Below, piece by piece: positions 8,420-15,976 of a stretch of 64,000 bases of DNA. The notes beneath the pieces were generated by a model. It searched no databases. It was given only the letters and a program-made list of their open reading frames with translations, and was not told where the DNA came from. This stretch comes from CAZYFH01 sp965249175 (GTDB lineage: Bacteria; Acidobacteriota; Vicinamibacteria; Vicinamibacterales; UBA8438): the NCBI GenBank assembly GCA_965249175.1, contig OZ252227.1, positions 3,782,001 to 3,846,000 on the forward strand, given 5' to 3'. Each line of letters begins with the position of its first letter. Position 1 is the first letter of the stretch. Position numbers and translations under genes: made by a program.

Positions 8420-11400
8420 ACGCGTGCGTCCGCCCGACCGCCAGCACCTGCTGCAAATAGCGGCCGGTATGCGACTGATCGGCTGCGGCCACCTGCTCTG
8501 GTGTGCCTTCCGCCACGATGTGTCCGCCGTGTTCCCCGCCGTCAGGACCAAGGTCGATGATCCAGTCGGCGGTCTTCACGACATCGAGGTTGTGCTCGAT
8601 GACGAGCAGCGTGTGCCCGGCCTGCAGCAGTTTTCGAAACGCCGCCAGCAGCTTCGCGATGTCATCGAAATGCAGCCCGGTCGTCGGCTCATCGAAGATA
8701 TACAGCGTGCGCTCGCTGCGATGGGACCCAAGGTGCGCCGCGATCTTGATGCGCTGCGCCTCGCCGCCCGACAGCGTCGTCGCCGGCTGGCCGAGCCGCA
8801 GATAGCCGAGCCCGACCTCGTCGAGCACATGGAGCCGGCGCAGGACCTTGGGCGACGCGCTGAAGAAATGCAGCGCCTCGCGCACCGTCATGCGCAACAC
8901 TTCGTCGACACTGCGTCCGCGGTAGGTCACCTCGAGCACCTGCGGCTTGAATCGCTTGGCGTCGCAGTGCTCGCACGGCACGAAGATGTCGGCGAGGAAC
9001 TGCATCTCGACCCGGACGACACCCTCGCCCTCGCATGCCTCGCACCGCCCACCGGGAACGTTGAAGGAGAAATGGCTGGCGGTGAATCCGCGCGCCCGGG
9101 CCTCGCGCGTCTGCGCGAACAGCTCGCGAATCGGGTCGAAGGCCTTGAGATAGGTCACCGGGTTCGAGCGAGGGGTGCGTCCGATGGGCGCCTGATCGAC
9201 CAGCACGACGTCGTTGAGGAACTCGACGCCTTCCAGCCCCGCGTGCGCGCCGACCCGTTTGTCCCAGCCCCCCTTGGCGCGCTTGATCGCCGCGTAAAGC
9301 ACATCGTGCACGAGCGTTGACTTACCCGACCCGCTCACGCCGGTGACACAGGTCAGCATGTTGAGCGGAATCGTGACATCGAGATCGCGCAAGTTGTGCT
9401 CGGCGGCGCCCAGGAGTCGCACCACCTGCGTGTTCGGCACCCGCTTGCGACGGGCGGCCGGCACGGGAATGGCGAGCTCGCCGCGCAGGTACTTCGCCGT
9501 GAGCGAGGTCGGCTCCTGCGCCAAATCCGCCCCAGGGCCAGCGTAGACGACGTTGCCGCCACGCGTCCCCGCCCCCAACCCGAGGTCGACGACATAATCA
9601 CCGGCCCGAATCATGTCCGCATCGTGTTCGACGACGAGGACGGTGTTGCCCTGATCGCGGAGCTGACCCAGGATGCGCATCAACCGCTCGTTGTCGCGGG
9701 GATGAAGCCCGACGGACGGCTCGTCCAGCACGTACAGCGTGCCCACCAGCGACGATCCGAGTGATGTGGCCAGGTTGATCCGCTGGGCTTCGCCGCCCGA
9801 GAGCGTCGACGAGAGGCGGTCCAGGGTCAGATAGTCGAGCCCGACGTCCCCGAGAAACGACAGACGTTTCTGGATCTCGCGCGTGATGCGCTCGACGATC
9901 GCGGCCTCCTTGTCGGTCAGTGTCAGCGTGTCGAAGAAACGCCGCGCCGCGCCGACCGTGTAGGCGCACACCTCATCGACGGTACGACCGCCGACCCGCA
10001 CATCGCGTGCTTCGCGGCGCAGCCGCGTGCCCTCACATTCGGGACATGTGAGATAGCCACGATACCGACTCAGGAACACGCGTACGTGCACCTTGTATTT
10101 CTTGCGCTCCAGCCACCGGAAGAATCCTCGGATGCCGGCATAGTCACCGTCGCCCTCGATGACGAAGTGTTTCTCCTTCGCGGTCAAGTCGGACCACGGC
10201 ACGTTCATCCGAACAGAGCGGCCACGCGCCGCCTTCTTCAACGCGGCCAGGTGCGACCGGTAGTGCGGCTTGCTCCAGGGTTCGATGGCGTTCTGCTGGA
10301 TCGACTTCGACGGGTCGGGGACGACCAGCGCCATGTCGAGCTCGATGATGTTGCCGAAGCCATGACACGTCGGACAAGCGCCGAACGGGTTATTGAAGGA
10401 AAACAGTCGCGGCTGCGGAATCTCATAGTGGATGCTGCAATCACGGCACTCGAACTGCTCGCTGAACTTGTGGACGGGGGGCTGTGGGTCTGGGTCTCCG
10501 GACGGCGTCTCGATCTCCGGCACCTCAACGGCGAACGCCGTGCCACCGCCATCAACATAGGCGGTCTCGATCGAATCAGTCAGTCGCGAGAGCACGTCGG
10601 GACCGATCTTGATGCGATCGACGACGACCTGAATGGCCGACCGGCCCGCGAGTCGGTCGCGGTCGAGATCGTCGAACGACTGCGCCTGACCGTCGACGAG
10701 CAGGCGCCCGAAGCCCTTCCGACGCAGTCCCTCGATGGCCCCCGCAACCGGGTCGGACCCCGCCGCGATGGTGGCCTCGACGCTGGCCCGCTTCCCGCGC
10801 GCCGGTCGCGGACGCTTCTTCTTCGAGCCGCCCGGCCGCGCCCCGGTCGGCGCGGGGGCGCGGGACGCGCGCTCGCCGATTTCGTCGACCTCCGTCCCGC
10901 CATCACCGTTCGATCCCGCCGGGACGGCCACGATCGGCATGTCGAACCCGAGCATCAGCCGCGTTCCGTCAGGCAGCGCCGCCAACGCGCGCGCGGCGAC
11001 CTCCGCCGTTTCGCGCACGACTTCCTGTCCGCATTGCCGACAGATCGTGCGGCCGACCCGCGCGAACAGCAGCCGGAGGTAGTCGTGGAGCTCCGTCGTG
11101 GTACCGACGGTGGACCTAGGATTGCGAAGACTGTTCTTTTGGCGAATCGCGATGGCGGGACAGATCCCGTCGATGCGATCGACATCCGGCTTCTCCATCC
11201 GCTCGAGGAACTGACGAGCATAGGCGGAGAGCGACTCGACATACCGCCGCTGGCCCTCCGCATAGACCGTGTCGAAGGCCAGCGACGACTTCCCCGACCC
11301 ACTGACCCCCGTCACGACGATGAGCTGCTGTTTGGGCAGCGTGAGATCGATGTTCTTCAGGTTGTGGGTCCGGGCGCCACGGATGACGATCTCGCGGTGG

Positions 11401-11423
11401 TTCCCAGGGGCAGGCTTCCGCAT
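8409..11423 (-). CDS. uvrA: UvrA, excinuclease ABC subunit A
   Basis: UvrA is the damage-recognition ATPase of nucleotide excision repair. The 1004-residue protein has two ABC ATPase halves: Walker A GVSGSGKSS near residue 40, signature LSGGEAQRI in both halves, and a second Walker A GVSGSGKST. It has the zinc-knuckle modules CRDC...CPTC and CEAC...CEHC. A Gly/Pro/Arg/Lys-rich insertion of about 45 residues lies near 165-211, in the region that contacts UvrB in other UvrA proteins. ATG 11423 gives the canonical start before IVIRGARTHNLKNI. Confidence 0.97.
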   Translation of the reverse strand: MRKPAPGNHREIVIRGARTHNLKNIDLTLPKQQLIVVTGVSGSGKSSLAFDTVYAEGQRRYVESLSAYARQFLERMEKPDVDRIDGICPAIAIRQKNSLRNPRSTVGTTTELHDYLRLLFARVGRTICRQCGQEVVRETAEVAARALAALPDGTRLMLGFDMPIVAVPAGSNGDGGTEVDEIGERASRAPAPTGARPGGSKKKRPRPARGKRASVEATIAAGSDPVAGAIEGLRRKGFGRLLVDGQAQSFDDLDRDRLAGRSAIQVVVDRIKIGPDVLSRLTDSIETAYVDGGGTAFAVEVPEIETPSGDPDPQPPVHKFSEQFECRDCSIHYEIPQPRLFSFNNPFGACPTCHGFGNIIELDMALVVPDPSKSIQQNAIEPWSKPHYRSHLAALKKAARGRSVRMNVPWSDLTAKEKHFVIEGDGDYAGIRGFFRWLERKKYKVHVRVFLSRYRGYLTCPECEGTRLRREARDVRVGGRTVDEVCAYTVGAARRFFDTLTLTDKEAAIVERITREIQKRLSFLGDVGLDYLTLDRLSSTLSGGEAQRINLATSLGSSLVGTLYVLDEPSVGLHPRDNERLMRILGQLRDQGNTVLVVEHDADMIRAGDYVVDLGLGAGTRGGNVVYAGPGADLAQEPTSLTAKYLRGELAIPVPAARRKRVPNTQVVRLLGAAEHNLRDLDVTIPLNMLTCVTGVSGSGKSTLVHDVLYAAIKRAKGGWDKRVGAHAGLEGVEFLNDVVLVDQAPIGRTPRSNPVTYLKAFDPIRELFAQTREARARGFTASHFSFNVPGGRCEACEGEGVVRVEMQFLADIFVPCEHCDAKRFKPQVLEVTYRGRSVDEVLRMTVREALHFFSASPKVLRRLHVLDEVGLGYLRLGQPATTLSGGEAQRIKIAAHLGSHRSERTLYIFDEPTTGLHFDDIAKLLAAFRKLLQAGHTLLVIEHNLDVVKTADWIIDLGPDGGEHGGHIVAEGTPEQVAAADQSHTGRYLQQVLAVGRTHAYAG

Positions 11424-11617
11424 CGTGTCCGGTGGCCGTCCGCTAGCAGCGCTCGTAGGTCACGAATTGCGCGCGGACGATAACAGAGGATTGTACGGCG
11501 GCGAGGTCACGCGCGCAAACCACGGGACGCGATCGCGCAAACGCGTCCGGCGCACTGACGCTATGCTAAGATGCGGTGCTGCGCGGTTATCGATGGCCGC
11601 GCACACACACCCCACGT

Positions 11618-11693
11618 GCCGGCGTAGCTCAGCTGGTAGAGCAGCTGATTCGTAATCAGCAGGTCAGCGGTTCGAGTCCGCTCGCCGGCTCCA
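11618..11693 (+). tRNA. tRNA-Thr (anticodon CGT), CCA encoded
   Basis: The 76-base cloverleaf has a 7-bp acceptor stem (GCCGGCG with CGCCGGC), a D arm, a 5-bp anticodon stem enclosing TTCGTAA (anticodon CGT, decoding ACG), a T arm with GGTTCGAGTCC, and a genomic CCA. A possible -10 box (TATGCTAAG) lies about 50 bases upstream. Its 3' half is the integration target repeated at 14240-14279. Confidence 0.96.
11654..11693 (+). repeat. Putative att site (tRNA-Thr 3' end), left copy
   Basis: The last 40 bases of the tRNA-Thr gene recur exactly at 14240-14279, and the match continues for four of the five preceding bases. Duplicated tRNA 3' ends are the usual scar of integration by a tyrosine recombinase. 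No integrase gene remains between the copies. Confidence 0.85.
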
Positions 11694-11777
11694 TTCTTTT
11701 CAAGAACTTAGCGGCGGCGGACCATCGCGAGGGGACGCTCTAGGGGGCGTCTAGGGGGCACGTCGGTCCACGTATCC

Positions 11778-12331
11778 TTATTCAGTACTATTTTTGTGAG
11801 TTCCGGCATTCACGGGCCCATCGAGTGCGACACGAGCATCTGGAACCTCTCTGACGTCCTCGCGCGGTACGCCAACGACCTCGCCGCTGGACGGACGCTC
11901 TAAACCGCCGTTGGGCGCGTTCAGGATGTTGATCTGGAGCGATGGGATGTTCTTGGGCGCCACCTCCTGATGGGCGTGTTGGAACGTCCCTGAACAGACC
12001 GCGTCCCTTCAGCGTTTCGAGGACCGCCGTCAGATTCCCCTCCTCGAGCTTCTCCTGCAGCTTCTCGACGGCCGTCGGCACGGCATGGTGGTCGAAGGCG
12101 GTCGAGGGTGTCGTTCAGCTTCCCGGCCTTCCGCGCCTTGTAGAGCGTGTAGTTGACGTGCGCGACGGTCGTGTCGAGGATTTCCGCGATCTCCTTCCGG
12201 CTATGCCCCTCGAGGGCCAACGTCGTGATGAGCGTGGCCTTCTTCAGATGGCGCCGCTGTGTTTCAGGGAGCGCGGCCTTCCCTTTGCCCGCTCGCGGCG
12301 GCCGCCGTCTCGTTGCAACAGCTCTCGTCAT
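11778..12331 (-). pseudogene. Frameshifted phage-like HTH protein gene
   Basis: Three overlapping frames together read as one protein. First is a basic N-terminus with a helix-turn-helix (HSRKEIAEILDTTVAHVNYT, from about 12220). A shift near 12090 enters PTAVEKLQEKLEEGNLTAVL. A second shift near 11960 enters APKNIPSLQINILNAPNG. The layout (HTH, then a short acidic helical part and a Pro/Gly-rich tail) resembles small DNA-binding proteins of phages and mobile islands, perhaps of terminase-small-subunit type. That is a resemblance only. It lies just inside the left att repeat, where phage-derived genes are expected. Confidence 0.6.
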
Positions 12332-12369
12332 CGTTGATGCTCCTTCGGCGCTGAACTGCCGGCGGGGCC

Positions 12370-13065
12370 TCAGGATGTCTCGTAGATCAGAAACATTTGG
12401 CGAGGCAGAAACCCGTGCTCATCGGCGAGCCTGAAGCCAGCGCGTTCGAGCTCGTCGGTGATCTGCTCCGGCGTGAACCGGAACTCGACCGGCGGCCCTG
12501 ACGGTGAGTCCTTGCGGAAATCGATAATCGCCAGTCGCCCCGATGGCCGCAAGTCCTCCCGCAGCCGCGTGAAATAGTCGACCCGGTCGGGAAGGTGGTG
12601 ATAGGTGTCAACGATGAGCACCAGATCGACGGGTTCAGGCAGGTTCGTGCGGTCGCTCCCAGCCAGCACCGTGACTATGTTGTCGAGCCCTGCCTCCTCG
12701 GCACGGGTGCTCGTGTAGTCCACCATCGAGGGCTCAATGTCCACGGCATACACGGTTCGGGCGCCGGTCGAGCGCGCGAGCCGCACGGAGAAGTAGCCTG
12801 TGCCGGCCCCCACGTCCGCCACGGTCTGCCCTTCTTGCACGCGGAGCGTCTCGATGATTCGCTCCGGCATCTGCCAGTCGTCGCGCGCCGGGTCGTCGAA
12901 CGCACGGGCATACTCCTCCGCATCCTCGAAGCGATGCTCCATGTGCGGTTGGTCCCCGTCGCTGTGCGCACCGTGCTGGCTGTCTGGTTGGTGCTGGCAG
13001 GCCAGCCCGGCGCCGAGGGCGAGGAACAGGAAGGCCGCCGCCGTCAGGGTCTTGTCGATACGCAT
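12370..13065 (-). CDS. Class I SAM-dependent methyltransferase with export signal
   Basis: The 231-residue protein has a Rossmann methyltransferase fold with motif I VADVGAGTGYFSVRLA, the acidic ribose-binding residue in YAVDIEPSMV, and LVLIVDTYHHLPDR downstream. The N-terminus (KTLTAAAFLFLALGAGLAC) looks like a signal peptide ending in a lipoprotein-type Cys, although the residue before LAC is not the ideal Leu. ATG 13065 is preceded by AAGGAG at proper distance. An exported enzyme would lack obvious access to S-adenosylmethionine, so its substrate and location are open. It lies inside the att-bounded island. Confidence 0.85.
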   Translation of the reverse strand: MRIDKTLTAAAFLFLALGAGLACQHQPDSQHGAHSDGDQPHMEHRFEDAEEYARAFDDPARDDWQMPERIIETLRVQEGQTVADVGAGTGYFSVRLARSTGARTVYAVDIEPSMVDYTSTRAEEAGLDNIVTVLAGSDRTNLPEPVDLVLIVDTYHHLPDRVDYFTRLREDLRPSGRLAIIDFRKDSPSGPPVEFRFTPEQITDELERAGFRLADEHGFLPRQMFLIYETS

Positions 13066-13278
13066 CTGTGCTCCTTGCTCTCTGAATACGAGCAACGCAC
13101 GCGCAAGTCAAGCGGTTACGGAATACATCTGCGACATCTGCGACAAAACAATTCGGTGGGACTCCGACGCATGTTCGTCGGCGCCAGCAGTAGGAGTCCC
13201 AAGTTCACTGACAAACGCGAAACCGCCAGGCAACGTTGATCGCTAAACCTCCCCCCTACCCCCCGCTCGGCGCAGGAG

Positions 13279-13461
13279 TCACGCCATCGGACCCACCCCG
13301 GGGGCGGGGCGGTCCGCGATCTGTCGCAGCAGGACTCTGACGTCGCGCCGTGTGATGTCTTTGATCCCGAGATTCTTCCACGTCGGGTTCAGCTCGACCC
13401 GAATGATCCCAGGCGCCCACGATCCACGAACCACGCCAACCGCCTGCGTGTGAACACGCAT
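13279..13461 (-). CDS. Putative 60-residue protein divergent from higBA
   Basis: ATG 13461 opens a small frame containing GSWAPGIIRVELNPTWKNLG and DITRRDVRVLLRQIADRP, which read like real protein. Its 5' end touches the higBA operator, so it would share regulation. No family is recognised and no clear ribosome-binding site is seen. It may be non-coding. Confidence 0.3.
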   Translation of the reverse strand: MRVHTQAVGVVRGSWAPGIIRVELNPTWKNLGIKDITRRDVRVLLRQIADRPAPGVGPMA

Positions 13462-13462
13462 A

Positions 13463-13499
13463 TACGTCTTTGACGTAGTATACGGCATTGACGTATGCT
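13463..13499 (+). promoter_or_regulatory. Promoter and operator of higBA
   Basis: An inverted repeat TACGTC-TTT-GACGTA (13463-13477) is followed by a third GACGTA half-site at 13490-13495. A plausible promoter overlaps it: -35 TTGACG (13470-13475), 18-base spacer, -10 TATGCT (13494-13499). Transcription would begin at about the higB ATG (13505), giving a leaderless or nearly leaderless message. Binding by HigA to this palindrome would block the polymerase, the usual autorepression of such modules. Confidence 0.6.
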
Positions 13500-13504
13500 G
13501 GCTC

Positions 13505-13822
13505 ATGGTCACCTTCGTCGAGACGAAGCTGTTCACGAGACTGGTTCGTGACTACCTTGCTGACGACGAGTACGCCGCGCTGCAACAGATGCTTCTCGAG
13601 CATCCTGAATCGGGTCGCGTCATGCGCGGCTCGGGCGGTGTTCGGAAGCCTCGGTGGGGAGTTGCGGGTCGCGGGAAACGCGGAGGCGTGCGGATCATCT
13701 ACTACCTTCGGTTGGCACACGGGCAGATCTGGATGTTGACCCTCTATGCCAAGAACGTGGCTGACAGCATCCCCGCCGGCGTGTTGAAACGGATCAAGGA
13801 GGAAGTCGATGCCCAAGGGTGA
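13505..13822 (+). CDS. higB: RelE/HigB-type toxin
   Basis: The 105-residue protein has the RelE-superfamily pattern: an N-terminal helix pair (LFTRLVRDYLADDEYAALQQ), a Gly/Arg-rich strand (GVRKPRWGVAGRGKRGGVR), then the strand IIYYLRLAHGQIWMLTLYAKN and a C-terminal helix. HigB-like toxins cleave mRNA on ribosomes. The toxin-first order with a 14-base overlap into an HTH antitoxin gene is the higBA arrangement. It lies inside the tRNA-bounded island, where such modules commonly stabilise mobile DNA. Confidence 0.88.
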   Translation: MVTFVETKLFTRLVRDYLADDEYAALQQMLLEHPESGRVMRGSGGVRKPRWGVAGRGKRGGVRIIYYLRLAHGQIWMLTLYAKNVADSIPAGVLKRIKEEVDAQG

Positions 13823-14081
13823 GCGAGACATCGGTCGAGAGATCCTCGATGGTATCCGTCAACTCAAGCGCGGTCAGCATGGGCGGACCACCACCGTGCC
13901 CTCGGTCGCGAGCATTCGCGAGAAGACCGGCCTGTCGCAGCCGCGGTTCGCGGAATTGCTAGGGGTGTCTGTACGGACCCTCCAAGAATGGGAGCAAGGT
14001 CGACGGGCACCATCCGGCGCCGCTCGGACGCTGCTCATGGTTGCCGACAAGAATCCGCGCGCTCTCCTCGAGGTAGCCTAA
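13809..14081 (+). CDS. higA: HigA-type antitoxin with XRE helix-turn-helix
   Basis: The 90-residue protein carries an XRE-type DNA-binding domain in its C-terminal half (TGLSQPRFAELLGVSVRTLQ, then EWEQGRRAPSG). It overlaps higB by 14 bases. It should neutralise HigB and repress the promoter upstream of higB through the TACGTC/GACGTA palindrome. The N-terminal ~45 residues presumably contact the toxin. Confidence 0.88.
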   Translation: MPKGERDIGREILDGIRQLKRGQHGRTTTVPSVASIREKTGLSQPRFAELLGVSVRTLQEWEQGRRAPSGAARTLLMVADKNPRALLEVA

Positions 14082-14239
14082 GCGTCACGAGGATCGCGAG
14101 AGAAATGCTACAGGGCCCGGGCGGGTTTGTCCGAGCGAATCACCCGATCCTGGCGCAGCGAGCCGATGCCCTGGTCGTCAGGATGCGCCTCTAAAAGCAC
14201 GGTCTGATCCGTTCTGATCGGCTTCTGCTAATGTTTCGA

Positions 14240-14279
14240 AATCAGCAGGTCAGCGGTTCGAGTCCGCTCGCCGGCTCCA
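14240..14279 (+). repeat. Putative att site, right copy (tRNA-Thr 3' fragment)
   Basis: Forty bases identical to the 3' end of the tRNA-Thr gene, including the T arm, acceptor strand and CCA, stand alone here without the 5' half. It cannot make a tRNA. It marks the right end of a 2.6-kb island that starts at the intact tRNA gene. Confidence 0.85.
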
Positions 14280-14356
14280 CGCTTAATCAGATACCGCGCA
14301 ACGGCTTGCGACGATCTGCGCGCTGGTATTACAGGGAATCAGCTTCGCGTCGCTGG

Positions 14357-14746
14357 CTAGGCGCGCGTTCGGGAGGATCGCTCGGACAGCAACTCCAGGC
14401 CGCTCAGCCCGACCAGTATGGCGACCAGGATCCACAGCACGAGGCTCCCCCTGAGCGGGAGCTGCAGCCCACCACCGATCAGCCAGCCTGCGAGCGCTAG
14501 TCCGAAGCAAAGGTTGATCACGAGTGCCCCCGTGAGACCGAGACCCTTCGCCGCTCCCGTCCTCCCACGCTGCTCCAGCAGCAACGCGATTCCTATGCCG
14601 ACAAGCACCGCGCCGAACAGATTCGCGTAGAACCCACTACCGCTTGGGAGGCCAAGCCACGTGGCCACCGCCGTCGGCGCCACGAGAAGAAGAAGGCCCA
14701 AGAGCACGTTGCCTACGCCGTCGAGGAAGAGGAGTGCGCTCCGCAT
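14357..14746 (-). CDS. Four-helix membrane protein of unknown function
   Basis: The 129-residue protein has four hydrophobic segments (including LGLLLLVAPTAVATWLGLP, LFGAVLVGIGIALLLEQ and LVLWILVAILVGLSGLELL). I chose ATG 14746, which begins with MRSALLFLDGVGN. The longer frame would reach into the neighbouring insertion sequence. The IS481-like element sits only 6-7 bases upstream of the start and may have displaced its native promoter. No family name can be given. Confidence 0.7.
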   Translation of the reverse strand: MRSALLFLDGVGNVLLGLLLLVAPTAVATWLGLPSGSGFYANLFGAVLVGIGIALLLEQRGRTGAAKGLGLTGALVINLCFGLALAGWLIGGGLQLPLRGSLVLWILVAILVGLSGLELLSERSSRTRA

Positions 14747-14760
14747 GTGAGTTCCTAGGC

Positions 14761-15946
14761 TGTCCAGTTCCGCAAAGGTGTTGACAGTTCCAACCACGTG
14801 TTCGCTGCGCGCGCCGGCCCCATCGGGTGAGGCCGGCGTGCTCGCTCAAGCGGCAACGGCCCCTCGGAAGACCGTGGCCGGCGTCCGGCCTCGGAGGCGA
14901 TAGCCACGATGTGGTCGGTGCCCGTTGTAGAACACCAAGAACCGGTCCAACGACCGTTGCAGGGCGCGGGCCGAGGTGAAGTAGGGCCGACGGAACGCGA
15001 CGCGCCAGTGCTCATGGAGGATCGTTCCCTGCAGCCGTTCCACGAATCCGTTGGTCCAGGCATGGCGCGGCTTCGTCCGGGTGTGCGTCACCTGGTGGAC
15101 CGCACTCGCGGAGACGAACCCCGCCTTGAACTCCTTGCCGTTGTCCGGCAACACACGCCGCAGTTGCCAGCCCGCCGCCCGGTAGCCCGGCAGCACCACC
15201 TCGACGAGGAAGGCCGCCATCAGGGCCGCCGTGACCTCGCCGACGACGATCCGCGCCCACCCGTACGACGAGGCGCAATCACACGCCGTCAGCTGCCAGA
15301 CCTTGCCCACGCCCTTCAGCTTCCCGATGTAGATGCTGTCGAGCGAACACAGGTCGCCCGGCCGCTCCGCCACGACATGGCGGCCCCGCCGCCGCCGCCG
15401 CACCGTGCGTTCGGTCAGCAGGCCGGTGGCGGCACGGTGCTCCTCGAGCACGGCCAACCGGGCCAGGCGGTGATTCAGCCCGACCCGGCGCAAGACCCGC
15501 CAGACGGTCACCGGCGCGATGGCGTGTCCTTGCCGGGCCAGTCGGTCGCTCACCCACTGCGGCCCGCGGGTCGGCCAGGCCTAGGCTTCGGCGATCACCC
15601 GCCGCTCGTCAATCACGCTGAGCTCGGGGGCACGCCCCCGCCGGGCGGTCCGCCGTTTCGGCTGCAGCCCGTCGGCCCCGTCGCGCGTCAGCCGAGCCCG
15701 CCATCGATAGAACACCGTCCGCGACACGTCGTCGCGTCGACACGTCGCGCTCACGTTGCCACTGCGCTGCGCCGCCCGCAGAACCCGCAGCCGGAACCCT
15801 TGTATGCTGTCGTCGAGGGTCATTGGGTACCTTCCTTTCGCGCTTCTTGGTCCAAAGAAACTGCGTGGAAGGATAGGCCACTTGGCCCTCGTTCTATCTC
15901 CGCTGTCAGACAGCCGAGACTGTCAACACTAAAGCGAAACTGTTCA
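14761..15946 (-). mobile_element. IS481-like insertion sequence, complete with inverted repeats and target duplication
   Basis: The element is 1186 bp. Its ends (14761-14788 and 15919-15946) are inverted repeats matching at 21 of 28 positions, with an identical inner core GTGTTGACAGT. It is flanked by the 8-bp direct repeat TCCTAGGC (14753-14760 and 15947-15954). One transposase gene on the minus strand fills it. It inserted between the small membrane protein gene and the truncated PEP-utilising enzyme. Confidence 0.92.
14846..15823 (-). pseudogene. IS481-like transposase interrupted by an in-frame amber codon
   Basis: The N-terminal part (15823 down to 15584) is a helix-turn-helix domain (SGNVSATCRRDDVSRTVFYR). 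The C-terminal part is an rve/DDE integrase core with Asp in LCSLDSIYIGKLKG, Asp in LPDNGKEF and Glu in WTNGFVERLQG. Both parts are in one frame, separated only by a TAG at 15581-15583 where relatives typically have a Leu codon. The interruption therefore needs just one base change. The element is either recently inactivated or dependent on readthrough. Confidence 0.85.
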
Positions 15947-15976
15947 TCCTAGGCGCCCGAGCGGCGACAAACGTAA

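Noticed and set aside
10086..11483. A 465-codon plus-strand open frame
   Set aside because: It is antisense to uvrA, with no protein-like motifs.
13256..13831. A 191-codon minus-strand frame over higB
   Set aside because: It is antisense to the recognisable toxin gene and shows no motif.
14240..14279. A second tRNA gene
   Set aside because: Only the 3' half of the tRNA-Thr sequence is present; no D arm or 5' acceptor strand precedes it.
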